DNA from: Piper betle
Taxonomy: Eukaryota > Streptophyta > Magnoliopsida > Piperales > Piperaceae
Assembly: GCA_033002965.1 (NCBI GenBank)
Contig: JAURVB010014145.1
Span: 271,278 to 335,277 of the forward strand
Direction of reading: 5' to 3'
DNA: 64,000 nucleotides
The notes beneath the pieces are model-generated. The model searched no databases and was not told the DNA's origin. It worked only from the letters and a program-made list of their open reading frames with translations. The position numbers and the translations under genes were made by a program. This document shows positions 47,652-58,801 of the stretch, in pieces (within the stretch, counting starts at the first letter, position 1; every line of letters begins with the position of its first letter).

Positions 47652-47995
47652 GTATGGAGAAGAAGTTCGTGAGGAAGCTAGTGCTGTGGCACACCAAGAC
47701 GCTCAAGCCCATCTTGACCCACGACGAGCTGGAGCGGATCATGGCCACCCTCTTCTTCGCGGCCCTGCCAGAGCAGTCTGCCAGCGGCACCCACTGGAAG
47801 GAGTACGAGTTCTCGGCGCCCGGGTGCTGCCCTGCCAATGAGGCCGCACCCTCCCCGCCCCGCCCGCCTCCCCTTCCCGAGGATCAACGACCTCAGCCTC
47901 TGTAAGTACCGCGCCTTCTTCGACGCCATCGCCCACTTCCTCTCCATGAAGGACATCTCCGTCACCGACCACTTCCATGTCAGGTACCCATATTC
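47652..47995 (+). pseudogene. GC-rich exon-like ORF of unknown family, with a frame break
   Basis: From the ATG at 47655 the frame reads MEKKFVRKLVLWHTKTLKPI, LTHDELERIMATLFFAALPE and HWKEYEFSAPGCC. Near 47875 the sense shifts frame to INDLSLCKYRAFFDAIAHFL then SMKDISVTDHFHV, and ends at a donor-like GTCAG|GTACCC. The composition and continuity across the shift look like a real plant exon. It lies between two (TA)-bounded elements, so it may be host sequence or further cargo. I do not recognise the family. Confidence 0.4.
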
Positions 47996-48080
47996 TACTC
48001 GGTTCCATTATCCATAAAATATAAATACATGTAACATTTACATATATACATACATATAACATTTATATATATACACACAC

Positions 48081-50680
48081 GCAAAAGTTCTGCAATGCAC
48101 TGCCACTTTTTGGCAGCGCATTACAGCATAAGTAATGTGGACCTCTGGATTTCGATCCAGCTGCGCACAGCCCCCAAGCACCACTCCCCTCCCCCGACCC
48201 GCCGGCCACTCTCCTCCCGCCCTCCCTCCCCTCCCTCCCACCCTCCCTGCCCTCCCACATGCCCTCCTACCCACAGGCGGCTATAAAATGCCCACGGCCC
48301 CCCGCCATTGGACCACGATGCCTCCCGCAGACACTCCTTGCCACACCCCCCCCAATCCTAGCCGCCGCCTCCCCCGGACACCCCCTGCTGGCCCCACCGG
48401 CCCCTCGCCACCGTAGACCCCCCTGATCTACCCCCCTGCCTACTGCCCACAAGGCGGCCCCTACCCCGGCTCCTCCCACCCCCGGCCCCCATCCCGCCTC
48501 CCCCTGCCCCCACCTGCCTCACCCCCTGCTCTCGGCTACTCCCAGCCCCCACCACTGGCCCCTCCCCCAGGCCCTTGGCTCCTCCCCCCCTACCCCGGCT
48601 TCTCCCTACCACCCCCTCCCCCTCCCCCCCCCCCCCGCCCCGCACCCCCCAGCCGCCTCCCCCTGCCCCCCCACTGGAAGCCCTTGCCCCCGACCGCCAA
48701 CCCCTTGCCCCCTGACAGCCAACCCCCTGCCACTGGCCCCGCCCCCCTACCGCCACTCCCTCTCCCCCGCCCCCCTACCGCCACTCCCTCTCCTAGTGTA
48801 GAAGATGAGTTCAAACCGAAGGTTGGAATGCAATTTGATTGTTTGGACGATGCACTTAACTTATACAGTAGTTATTAAAAAATGGCCAGATTTGGTGTTC
48901 GTAAACATAGTACAAATTATCATAGGAGAACAAAAGATTTATGGTTTCAAGTATTTGTGTGTTCTAAAGGACACATGAAAGAAGATGAGGCGCAAAGAGA
49001 AATACCCCACAAAGAAAAAAAGAGAACTCATTCTATAATTAGAGAAGATTGTCATGCACGCATCAGGGTAACTAAAAATAAAGAGGGCACATGGACGGTC
49101 ATGCATTTTGAAGAAGGACATAGTCATGCACTCTTTAAACCATCAAAAACTCAATTTCCCAGGTCACATGGCATGTTACAAGTGTGCACCGAAATTTGAT
49201 TGACACATTTGGAGAGGCTAACATAAGAACTTCTCAACTAATGTCTGTGCTAGAAATTGAAGCAGGTGGGGCTGAAAATATTGGTTGTACAGAGAAAGAT
49301 ATTAGAAATGCCCAGACAAAAAATAAAAAAGAGACAAAGGAAATTGATGCCCAATTTTTGTTGGAACATTTCAAGGAAATGAAAGAGATGAATGACTTCT
49401 TTTTTTATTGCTATGAAGTAAATGATGATGGTAGATTGAAGCATTGTTTTTGGGCAAATGGAATTGCAAGAAAAAATTATCAATTTTTCTCAGATGTGAT
49501 GATTTTTCATACAAAATATGATACAAATAAATATGCACTTGTTTTTGCACCATTCACCAGAGTAAACCATCACGGGAAAACAATTACAATTGGATGTGTT
49601 TTTTTGTGTAATGAGAAGGCTGAGTCGTTTGTGTGGCTATTTGAAACATTTTTGAAATGCATGGATGGAAGGCATCTAGGGGCAATTATTACAAATCAAG
49701 ATCCTACAATGGATAAAGCATTTAAATTGATATTTCCTTCAACATATCATCGTCTTTGCATTTGGCATATCCTTAAGAAGGAGAGTGAAAAATTAGGTCC
49801 AATTGCTCAGAAAATGGAGTTTTATGAGTTATTCCATAGTTTAATTTATGGTGCCGAAAATAAAGAATTTGAATCACAATGGAGTGAAATAATGGAAGAC
49901 AATTGCGTGGAGGAAAATGAGTGGTTAAAATCCATATATGCAATTCGTTATGTGTGGGTGCCTATGTATAGTAAAGGTATATTTTTGGCTGGTATAAAAA
50001 GTTCGCAAAGAAGTGAATCTCATTACTCAAGGTATGTGAACAAAAAAAATAGCCTTATTGAGTTTATACATAGATTTGAGAGAGCCATCAAAAGACAGAG
50101 ATTGAATGAGGCAAAAGAATCTTATGAAAACTCATATAAAAGCCTCAAATTGGTCACTCCATTCAAGATGGAATCTAAAATGGCAAAGGTTTATACTTGA
50201 AAAATGTTTTATAAGTTTCAAGAAGAATTACAATATAGTTTGGTTTGTTGCTCATCTCGTAAGAAATTAGATGAGGATATTGAACAGTATGATGTAACAT
50301 GTTGTAGAAATAATAAAGAGTTGGTTATTTATACGTGTTACTTACAACGGATTTGACAGTAGATGCACATGTAGTTGTCAACTTTGGAAAGTGAAGGTAT
50401 TCCATGTAGGCATTTGTTGTATGTACTGAGATTGAATGAGGGGAATATTTTTCCTGAACTCTATATCATGAAGAGATGGACACTTGAAATAGCAAAGGGA
50501 GTTGTTTTTGATGTTGATGGAGTGGAACTTCGTGGTGATTGCAACAAAACTTTATTCTCTAATTGGGGAGAATTGCACTATATATTTAATCGATGGGCCA
50601 AAAATGCATATTCATCATCTAAGAAATTTGACCTCGCCAAGCAAAAACTTTTGGAGATAGAGAAATTGACATAAGATGTG
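48081..50680 (+). mobile_element. MULE/FAR1-type element with double-hairpin left end
   Basis: After an AT-rich TA/CA tract, the left end carries hairpin 1 (48090-48126; 16-bp arms, 14 matching, loop CTTTT, core GCACTGCCA) and hairpin 2 (CTGGAT at 48145-48150, ATCCAG at 48155-48160). This is the same layout as the ends at 43.1 and 47.6 kb, though the sequence has diverged. A very C-rich stretch (48180-48800) leads directly into the FAR1-like coding remains. The right end was not found; a TRIM element starts at 50687 and may obscure it. That the transposase belongs with this end is inference. Confidence 0.45.
48684..50674 (+). pseudogene. Decayed FAR1/FHY3-like MULE transposase
   Basis: The order of remains fits the FAR1/FRS and Mutator-like transposase family. 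The N-terminal FAR1 DNA-binding part has GMQFDCLDDALNLYSSY, FGVRKHS and CHARIRVTKNKEGTWTV. The MULE domain has YALVFAPFTRVNHHGKTI, ETFLKCM, AIITNQDPTMDKAF and YHRLCIWHILKKE. A SWIM zinc-finger part has RCTCSC, then ESEGIPCRHLLYVLR after a frame break. Breaks are an in-frame TAA at 48876, a shift at 49160-49184, TGA at 50198 and a shift near 50382. The usual FDTTY catalytic Asp is replaced (FHTKY), and ITDQD reads ITNQD. It cannot encode an active transposase as written. Confidence 0.8.
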
Positions 50681-50686
50681 GTAGAT

Positions 50687-51248
50687 TGTGAGATCCTTCA
50701 ACTTAGTCCCGTATCTAATACCTATTGGGAGAAGATCCTGTTTATAAGTGAGAATGAACTATAGATCTTTAACTTGGGTTAACCATTTTAAAGAAATGAT
50801 TTAGGCCCATTACGTTGCACTTTGAGCCGGGTCGTTACAAGTGGTATCAGAGCAACCTGGTTACGTGTTAGATGGTAGGCTGGACTAGGGACATTGGCTA
50901 AGGTGCCAGTCACGGGCCAAAAAAGGTTGTGGGCTGGGGTTAGCAACGGGCCAAGACTAGGGACGTTGGCTAGGCTGTCGGTCACGGGCCAAAAAGGTCG
51001 TTGGCTGGGGCTAGCAACGGGCCAAGTATAAGCATTTCGGGGACGAAATTTCCTATAGTGGGTGGATTGTGAGATCCTTCAACTTAGTCCCATATCTAAT
51101 ACCTACTGGGAGAAGATCCTGTTTATAAGTGAGAATGGACTATAGATCTTTAACTTGGATTAACTGTTTTAAAGAAATGAATTAGGACTATACGTTACTA
51201 CATTTAACTTAGGCCCATTACATCCACTTTAGAGCCAGGTCGATTACA
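50687..51248 (+). mobile_element. TRIM miniature LTR retrotransposon, best-preserved copy
   Basis: LTR 1 (50687-50839) and LTR 2 (51068-51248) both start TGTGAGATCCTTCAACTTAG and end with TTACA, giving TG...CA borders. Two bases after LTR 1 is the primer-binding site TGGTATCAGAGC (50842-50853), complementary to initiator tRNA-Met. Before LTR 2 is GGGGACGAAATTTCC, then a purine-rich GTGGGTGGA. The internal region is only about 230 bases and encodes nothing. LTR 2 carries a small insertion near 51190. Flanks do not show a clear 5-bp duplication, so the element may be rearranged. Confidence 0.82.
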
Positions 51249-51489
51249 GGATGATTATGTCACAGGAATAATTAATTATCTCACTAGATTTGTTGATAAT
51301 TTAATATTTAATATTTTTAGAAATGATATATATATTAGATATTTAGTTGCATGCATCCCTAATCGAATAAAATTATACTTATGTATAATTTTATATTCTT
51401 GTTCAAATTAGGATCATTGGTTGCAGCTGCGAGTTAGAAATACCCAGGTCCGTAAAATCATCCGAAATGTTATACTTTCCCTTGTTGGC

Positions 51490-51574
51490 AACCCTGGTCG
51501 GCCTGAGCCAGATTCGACCACCATGCACTGTAATGCAATCGGGGTCAAGGAATTGACTTAGTCCAACACAGGGT
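51490..51574 (+). repeat. Dispersed repeat of about 85 bp, copy 2
   Basis: This matches 19876-19960 from AACCCTGGTCGGCCTGAGCC to the AACACAGGGT end. It is non-coding and the family is unknown. It lies just upstream of the tandem array at 51612. Confidence 0.7.
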
Positions 51575-51611
51575 TGCACCTTTAAAATTACTATGTGTGT
51601 TACTATGTGTG

Positions 51612-51752
51612 TGCTTATAATTAATTGAAATGTTGCATTGTCCATATAATTAATTAAAATATTGTATTTACCCAAACTGGTATAATTAATTAAAATATTG
51701 TATTTTCTCAAACTGGTATAACTATATGAAATGTTGTATTTTCCCAAATTGG
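51612..51752. repeat. Short tandem array with units of about 40-45 bp
   Basis: Units share ATAATTAATTAAAATATTG and TTTTCTCAAACTGGTATAA with minor changes, three to four copies. No function is apparent. Confidence 0.7.
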
Positions 51753-53234
51753 TAGCCTTTGTCGGCACTGATCTCATAATGAGCTGGAAGACGATTTTAA
51801 CCTCAAGATGAATTGAGGGACCATGACTAATCTCAAAATGAATTAGGAGACCACCTAATCTCAGAATGAGCTGGGAGCCGTTACCTAATTTCTAAAAATT
51901 ATAAAAAACATCATCGTTAAGCAGACGAACCGAGCTCAAAAAATGAATAAGGTATTGGAATTTGTCCTGAATTTTGAGGAGCCCTCGCTCAACTTGCCTG
52001 AGGGGTTCATAATTAGATTTCAATTTGAGAGTTTTTAATTTTAAGTCGGCTCGGCGTGCTCCTAAGTGGATTGAATACGAAAAGCTGACTTCTAGATATA
52101 TAATTTGAAGTAGAGATGTTTGCGGCCTGTAAATTTGTAATTAGCTAGCGTTGGAATAGTAGTACTGCATGCTCGTGTTCTATAAATTGTCATGTCCAAG
52201 TATGTCAGCACAAATAACCAGGTAAATGACAAGATTTTGAATAATCTAAATACCAAATTAATAAGACACACGTTTCCAAAATCTAAATAAAATTCCACAA
52301 GCAGGAGCATCATAAAAATCAGCTAATCAGTTCGTCTCCATTCAATGTTTTCGGAAGGCCATCAGAAGTTTCATATTTCGAGTTTAAATTTCACACCCGA
52401 CATTGTTTCGAGGGTATAATTTTCCCAGCCTTTCATGTACTGCCATTCTCTTCGAAAATTCTCTCCTTGGATAAAAGGTTGCCGGTATATTTGGACGAGT
52501 TGGTGGCCTTCTGAGAAGCTTTCCTCGTCTATGGTATAAACATACATTGTCACATGAGTGGGGACTGGGAATGTTCAACGCATGGACATGGCTTTATTCA
52601 ACTGAAATTTATGTAGCCCACGAAGAAGAAAGGAATGGGTGCTGGGCTTAGGAGTTACGTACTTGGAAAGTTTTAGGTTTTTTTTTGAATGCCGATTGTT
52701 CGTGCATGTATGAACAAATTATATTTGAGAGGAGAACACGTCTTATTCTCATGAATAAAATATAATTGTGAATTAAAACAAATTAGTATGGGAAACGTAT
52801 CATCTCGAGCGGGCGCCGAACATGGAACACCAACAAGCATATGTAAGGGAGCTCAAACTTATCGCCGAAATGTTTATTATACCCAAATTTTTAAATACTA
52901 ATCTGGTTATCATACTAAATTTATAGTTATATACCAGGTGGAATTAGTTCAACTGGACGTTAAAATTATAAATAAAATATTGTATCACATTGAAAATTTT
53001 TTTTGTCGTCAACGTTTAATGAAATACCGATTAAAACCTCAATTTTCATGAAAAAAAGAATTTCTAGGAAAATTCATAATAAAAAACTGGGTATGAAATA
53101 AAATAACATATACGAAGGCTTGAAACAAATTACATCAAATTTGAATAAGGTATGTGGTAATACTAGCTAGGAAAGGCCAATGAGAAGTGAGATCTAGTAT
53201 TTAAAATTATGATCATGCCTAAAACAAAACTTTG
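51753..53234. other. Intergenic DNA without a supported gene
   Basis: A diverged short repeat (AATCTCAAAATGAATTAGGAG and ATCTCAGAATGAGCTGGGAG) lies at about 51805-51885. The rest has only short frames. Confidence 0.45.
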
Positions 53235-53754
53235 GGCTAATTTAGGGGTGCTAATCGAGCGAGCGAGCCGAAGTCAACTTATGTTCGAACTCGCTCGAAT
53301 AGTTTGAAACTCGACTCTAGATCGAACGAGTTTTGAATATACATGATCGAGTTCAACTTGAATATGTTTTATGTATTCGAGCTTAACTCGAGCTCGAATA
53401 TATTTAAACTGTTTAATTTTCTCGAGCTCGAAACTGACTCGATTAAAAGTCAAAATACCTCACTTAAAAAAAATGTAATCAATGTGGATTGAGCATACAA
53501 CCTTGAAGTCAATACTTACCATCTTGACTATCACACTTCTTTATTATTATATTGTATATATATATAATATAAAAACTATATTATTATATTATTTTAAAGA
53601 GTCGATTTCAAATTGAATTACGAGTCGAGTTCTAGCTATAACCGAGTCGAGTTCGAGTTACAACCGAGTCGAGTAGAGTCGAACACGACTTTGTTTAAGC
53701 CGAATACTAAATGCTCACGAGTTGACTCGTTTAATTAACAACCCTAAGCTAATT
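53235..53754. mobile_element. hAT-type MITE, second copy, with near-perfect 8-bp target duplication
   Basis: The element spans 53243-53746. Its ends TAGGGGTGCTAATCGAGCGA and (reverse complement) TAGGGTTGTTAATTAAACGA match each other and the element at 22711. The flanks are GGCTAATT and AGCTAATT (7 of 8 identical). The interior has the same CTCGA-rich arms. The tRNA-like stretch is in the opposite orientation relative to the first copy (about 53470-53550), so the two elements are inserted in opposite directions. Confidence 0.75.
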
Positions 53755-55410
53755 AACAAATACATGCAGGACTCAATTGCTCGGCCCAGTTGCGTCCTTG
53801 AGATCATGATTTAGCAATTGTGAGAAACAAAAATGCTATGCACCTAAAATTTTGAAGAATTATCCAACATAGAAAATCTTCAAAATTAAATATATAATAA
53901 TAATACGTCACATACTTGTCAATGGGGAGGCTGATTGTGAATTAAACCTATCTTGACCCGGTTGGCTTGAAGTCAATGTCTTATGGTTAGTAGAAGTAGT
54001 AGCTCTCGTTAGCTCTTGATGTCTGTATATAAGAAAGAAAAGAAATGTAGGAATTGGATGGAAGTTGGAATATAAATAATGAAAATCAGGTACTCAGTTG
54101 TATTAAATTAAAGACTTTTTTTTCAATTGAATGAAAATTAAAACATAATGAATTGAATGAATATTGGTGCTCTTCCCTCTTCTATATGGATTATTGATGT
54201 AAAATAAAGTTCTTGATCATTGACATGGTTCATGGAACTCCCTAAATTTCGATTTACCACCATTGACAAAATATTATAACTTAGATCACTAAGACAATTT
54301 CGAATGTCCCAAAGCGACTAACAACAATCGAAAACTGATGAATGGATAAAACCTCACTCTTGGCGCCAAAATTGAAGGACACTTTGAAATTCAAGAAATT
54401 AAAAAACTAACTTAATTTTAGAAACAATAATCATGAAGGAGACGGATTTACGTCAGAAATTCACTAGACGACGTGGGTTAGACCAACTTAAAATTTGCAA
54501 CAATGCACAATTTAATCCGAAGTATGAATTTGAATAGATGGACGAACTCACCGAACCAACAAGACAATGCATGTAAATATGAGAATTAACAAAATAAGTA
54601 TGGATCGTAACATGAACAAGAAATAGGGAGAGTAAATCATACGCATCAAGATCATTAAAGTTCACAACAAATAAGAACTAAATCTAGATACATTCATCCA
54701 AATTACTATCAGGATGTATGTCTCGGAACCTAAATAATTGTGTTTGGTTAATACAAAAGAAATATAAATTATATGAAAATTATAAATGGTCAACCTTACT
54801 AAAATTAATATATATATATATTCAAAAATATTAATAATTTTACAATTTATTTTTATTTACCTTCGAATGGTCCTATCCAAGTATTTTCTGACAAGTGAAA
54901 AAAAATTCACCTCTTTTTCTTATTTATTGAGATTAAAAAAATACGAGAATTTTTTTTCATTGGAGAGCACATATATAAGTGGGTTTACATAAAATATATA
55001 ACCATGATTATTTTATGCTCTCATTTAGATGTAATCATAATTAATTTGTATATGAAATAATTAGCTTAATATTATATTTTATACACAATACATTAAATAT
55101 AGTTGCGTGCTTTTAGTATTAAGGTTGATTATTTTAAAACTTATATTTCATTTACATTACTTTTATTTACTAGAAATGTTTAAGTCATATATCAAAGTAA
55201 ATCGTACATTAAAGTCACATATCATAATCGGTATAATTTAAATATAACAACACACAACAACCATCCAAGCTAATGAAACGTTAATTTGTCTTAATAAGGC
55301 TCACACTATCCCATGTATTGAAGCCAACCAGATTTAAGCCTCATCAATTTTACTTAACAAATATATAAACAATATCAGTAATCAAAATATTACATGTGTG
55401 AAAGTTGCCT

Positions 55411-55562
55411 TGTGAATTTTTACCTCTCAATTCATGGTAATGATACGAGAGTTGGCCGTGAATTTTTACCCCTCAATTCATGCTAATGATACGAGAGTTG
55501 GCCGTGAATTTTTACCCTCAATTCATGCTAATGATACGAGAATTGGCCGTGAGTTTTTACCC
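55411..55562. repeat. Tandem repeat, 46-bp unit, three copies plus a partial
   Basis: Units at 55411-55456, 55457-55502 and 55503-55547 share GTGAATTTTTACC and GCTAATGATACGAGAGTTGG, and a partial fourth follows. It is non-coding. Confidence 0.9.
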
Positions 55563-56716
55563 ATACCAGTTTGATAGTTTGCGTAGGATTTCATGATAGG
55601 TATATACTGGAATATATTTTACATTTTTCAGATTCCAAATATTTGGGTGTGGTTTAATCAGTTTAGGCACTATAGGTTCCACATTTTAATTTAGATTAAT
55701 ATTTTTCTTTCTATTTTTGAGAGCTGTTAACTAACCCTCTTACTATTGTCTCATGGTATGAACGCTGACATGTATACATAACGAAGTCCAAATACTGGTG
55801 TTTTGTTGTGTGGGTGTATGGAGATGAATATATATCATGTCAGTGGATGTGGAACGTGATAAGGATTTGGAGGAGGGTACTGCGTTATTCAAGAGTGTTT
55901 GCCATTTCCCGAGGACATGTTTTCTCTCTGCCAAATTGTCACTTTACGGACAAGTTTTTCTTCCCTTGATTTTTGCAGTAAATGCATCTTCTGATTTCTC
56001 CTATTTTATGGTCGTGGAAAGGAGTTAAAGGTTAGTTAGGCAGCTAGCGCCTCAGACTCGAACCTTTTTCAGTCAGAGCTTTGTTTTTTTATTCATTACC
56101 ATTTATCCTTATGGTTACCAGTCACTAATATATTAATAATATTATTGTTAATTTTTTATTAGTTATAATTCGCAAAACATACATGTTATGATATTTTGTG
56201 ATGCATGTAAACTATTTTACTTGTACATATACGGTCTTTATTCAAATTCAAAATGTATAAATCGACAACAAAAATAAGTAAATTATGAGTATTTATCGTT
56301 TTATCCTAAATTTGGCGTGCATCAGATTGATGGGATTGATTTTCATTATTAATTTGAATATTGACTGAATCATGCGCAAAGCCAAAGTAGACATAAATAT
56401 TATAGATAGTGGTGAAGGATAATCTTTCTAATCCTTTTGACTAGACTGCTCACATAAATCTTTTATAATGGACAAAGAAAAAGCTGAGAATGAGGTTAAA
56501 GACGGAAATACACACGAAAAGTCTAAATACAATTTTGGCTTATATTAAATAATATCCATTTTTCTCAAAAGAAATAAAATTAATTTCAAAATTAATTTTT
56601 AAGGCACAATAAACTTCATGATTATGTTTTTTTATAATAATAATAATAATAATCGGTTTACAATCGAACTGGGTCTCGGACACGACAGATACCCGTACCG
56701 ATCAACCCCCGCGGCC

Positions 56717-56724
56717 TATAAATA
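56717..56724 (+). promoter_or_regulatory. TATA box of the HMGR gene
   Basis: TATAAATA lies 62 bases before the HMGR start codon in a GC-rich setting (CCCGCGGCC). Transcription about 30 bases downstream would give a leader of only about 30-40 bases. Another ATG at 56746, out of frame with HMGR, lies close to the predicted start site. Confidence 0.7.
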
Positions 56725-56785
56725 GCAACAACGAGACGGGGTTCCATGCACCAAACCTTCCCACTCACTCGCCGGAGATTCGCCA

Positions 56786-58801
56786 ATGGAGGCCCGCCGG
56801 AGATTCCTCGTCGTCACCCGAACTCCTCTGGGAAAAATGGTGGCGGATGCGGCGGCGAACGATGCCCTCCTCCACTTCCCCACCGGGCTCTTCTTCGCTC
56901 TGTTCTTCTCCTCAGCCTACTACCTCATGGGCCGGTGGCGCGAGAAGATCCGCACCCTCACCCCTCTCCACTCCATCTCCCCGGCCGAGCTAGCCGCCGT
57001 CGTTTCCCTCCTTCTCTCCGCCGTGTACCTCCTCGCCTACTTCGGCTTCGACTTCGCCCACACCCACCTCTCCCCCGCCGCAGCCGCCGACGAATTCCCA
57101 CCCCCCAAGCCCGCTCCGCCGAAGCTCACCGGCGAGACGGCGGAAATCGTGGCCCGGGTGGTCTCCGGCGCCATCCAGTCCTACTCCTTGGAGTCCCGCC
57201 TCGGCGATTGCCGGCGGGCGGCCGGGGTCCGGCGGCTGGCGGTGGAAGCGACGACGGGCCGGTCCTTGGACGGGCTTCCGATTGACGGGTTCGACTACGA
57301 GTCGATCCTCGGGCAGTGCTGCGAGATGCCGGTGGGGTACGTGCAGGTCCCAGTGGGCGTCGCCGGGCCGCTGCTGCTAGGCGGCGACGAGTTCTGGCTG
57401 CCCATGGCCACGACGGAGGGGTGCCTGGTCGCCAGCACCAACCGCGGCTGCAAGGCCATTGCCATGTCCGACGGCGCCACCGCCGTTGTGTTGAGGGACG
57501 GCATGACCCGCGCCCCGGCGGTGAGGTTCGCCACAGCCCGGCGGGCCGCCGAGCTCAAGCTCTTCGTAGAGGACCCCATCCACTTCCAGGCTCTGGCCGT
57601 CGTCTTCAACAGGTGGGTGATCAGGCGGTAACCAAACCCCTCAGTATTTTCATTGATTCGCTTGTCTGTCTTTATGTGCATGTTAATGATTATGTAAGGT
57701 TATGGCGTTTGATCTTTGTCTGTTGTGTTTGGGTTGTTTATGAGTGTCTCTGATTGATTTCGGTTTTTGGTGTGGAGGGCAGGTCGAGCAGGTTTGCGAG
57801 GTTACAAGGGATCTATTGTATGTTGGCGGGGAGGAATCTGTATATGAGGTTTTGCTGCAGCACTGCGGATGCAATGGGGATGAACATGGTCACAAACGGT
57901 GTCCAGAATGTTTTGGATTTCCTCCATACTGATTTTCCGGATATGGAGGTGATCAGCATCTCAGGTCTGTGACCATTCTTACTCCAGTGCTATGAATATG
58001 TAGAAACGTTGGGTTTTTGAGGATTTGATGTTAGACAGGCAATTTTTGTGCTGATAAGAAGCCGGCTGCGGTGAATTCGATCTTGGGGAGAGGGAAGTCT
58101 GTGGTGTGTGAGGCCCTCATCAAAGAGGAGGTTGTGGCCAAAGTCCTCAAGACCTCGGTCTCTGCTCTTGTGGAGCTCAACATGCTCAAGAACCTTGCTG
58201 GGTCTGCCGTTGCAGGGGCCGGTGCAGGGGGTTTCAATGCTCATGCTAGCAACATTGTGACCGCTATCTTCATAGCCACCGGCCAAGATCCGGCCCAAAA
58301 TGTTGAGAGCTCTAATTGCCAAACTATGATGGAGGCTGTCAATGACGGAAAGGATCTTCACATCTCTGTCACCATGAATTCCATCGAGGTACTTCGATGT
58401 TAAAAACCAAATACTATGTGGGGATTTGTGATTGAGTTGTAAGAGTAGATTGATGCTCATTGCAAAACTTGAACATTGTACATGAATAGATTTATAAATT
58501 AAGTTTACACATGGATTAAATGATTGATCTACTTGTTTAATTTTTGAATTCTTGTTTACAGGTGGGAACTGTTGGTGGTGGAACACAACTTGCCTCTCAG
58601 TCAGCTTGCTTGAACCTGCTTGGAGTGAAGGGGGCCAACATCCAATCGCCTGGAGATAATTCCAGGCTATTGGCCACTATAATTTCCGGAGCTGTTTTGG
58701 CAGGGGAGCTCTCTCTGATGTCGGCTCTAGCAGCTGGCCAGCTAGTCAAAAGCCATATGAAATATAACAGATCCACCAAAGGTGCGTCCAAATCTGTTTG
58801 A
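56786..58801 (+). CDS. HMGR: 3-hydroxy-3-methylglutaryl-CoA reductase (HMGR)
   Basis: HMGR reduces HMG-CoA to mevalonate with two NADPH, the committed step of the cytosolic mevalonate pathway, at the ER membrane. Four exons can be modelled: 56786-57612, 57783-57964, 58039-58388 and 58562-58801 (GT-AG), giving 532 aa with no break, the usual plant structure. Two N-terminal membrane spans are visible (about residues 29-50 and 68-92). Catalytic motifs are [13 protein letters not shown] (E211), DKKPAAVN (K343/344), [12 protein letters not shown] (D420) and KSHMKYNRS (H518). NADPH-binding motifs are [14 protein letters not shown] and [12 protein letters not shown]. The serine after MKYNR is at the place where SnRK1 phosphorylates plant HMGRs. 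Exon 1 is strongly GC-rich, the later exons less so. The start codon is the first in frame, 62 bases after a TATA box. Confidence 0.96.

Noticed and set aside
48135..48814. Pro-rich and Gly-rich ORFs before the FAR1-like remains
   Set aside because: A very C-rich leader leaves several frames open on both strands; only the frame running into GMQFDCLDD has any support.
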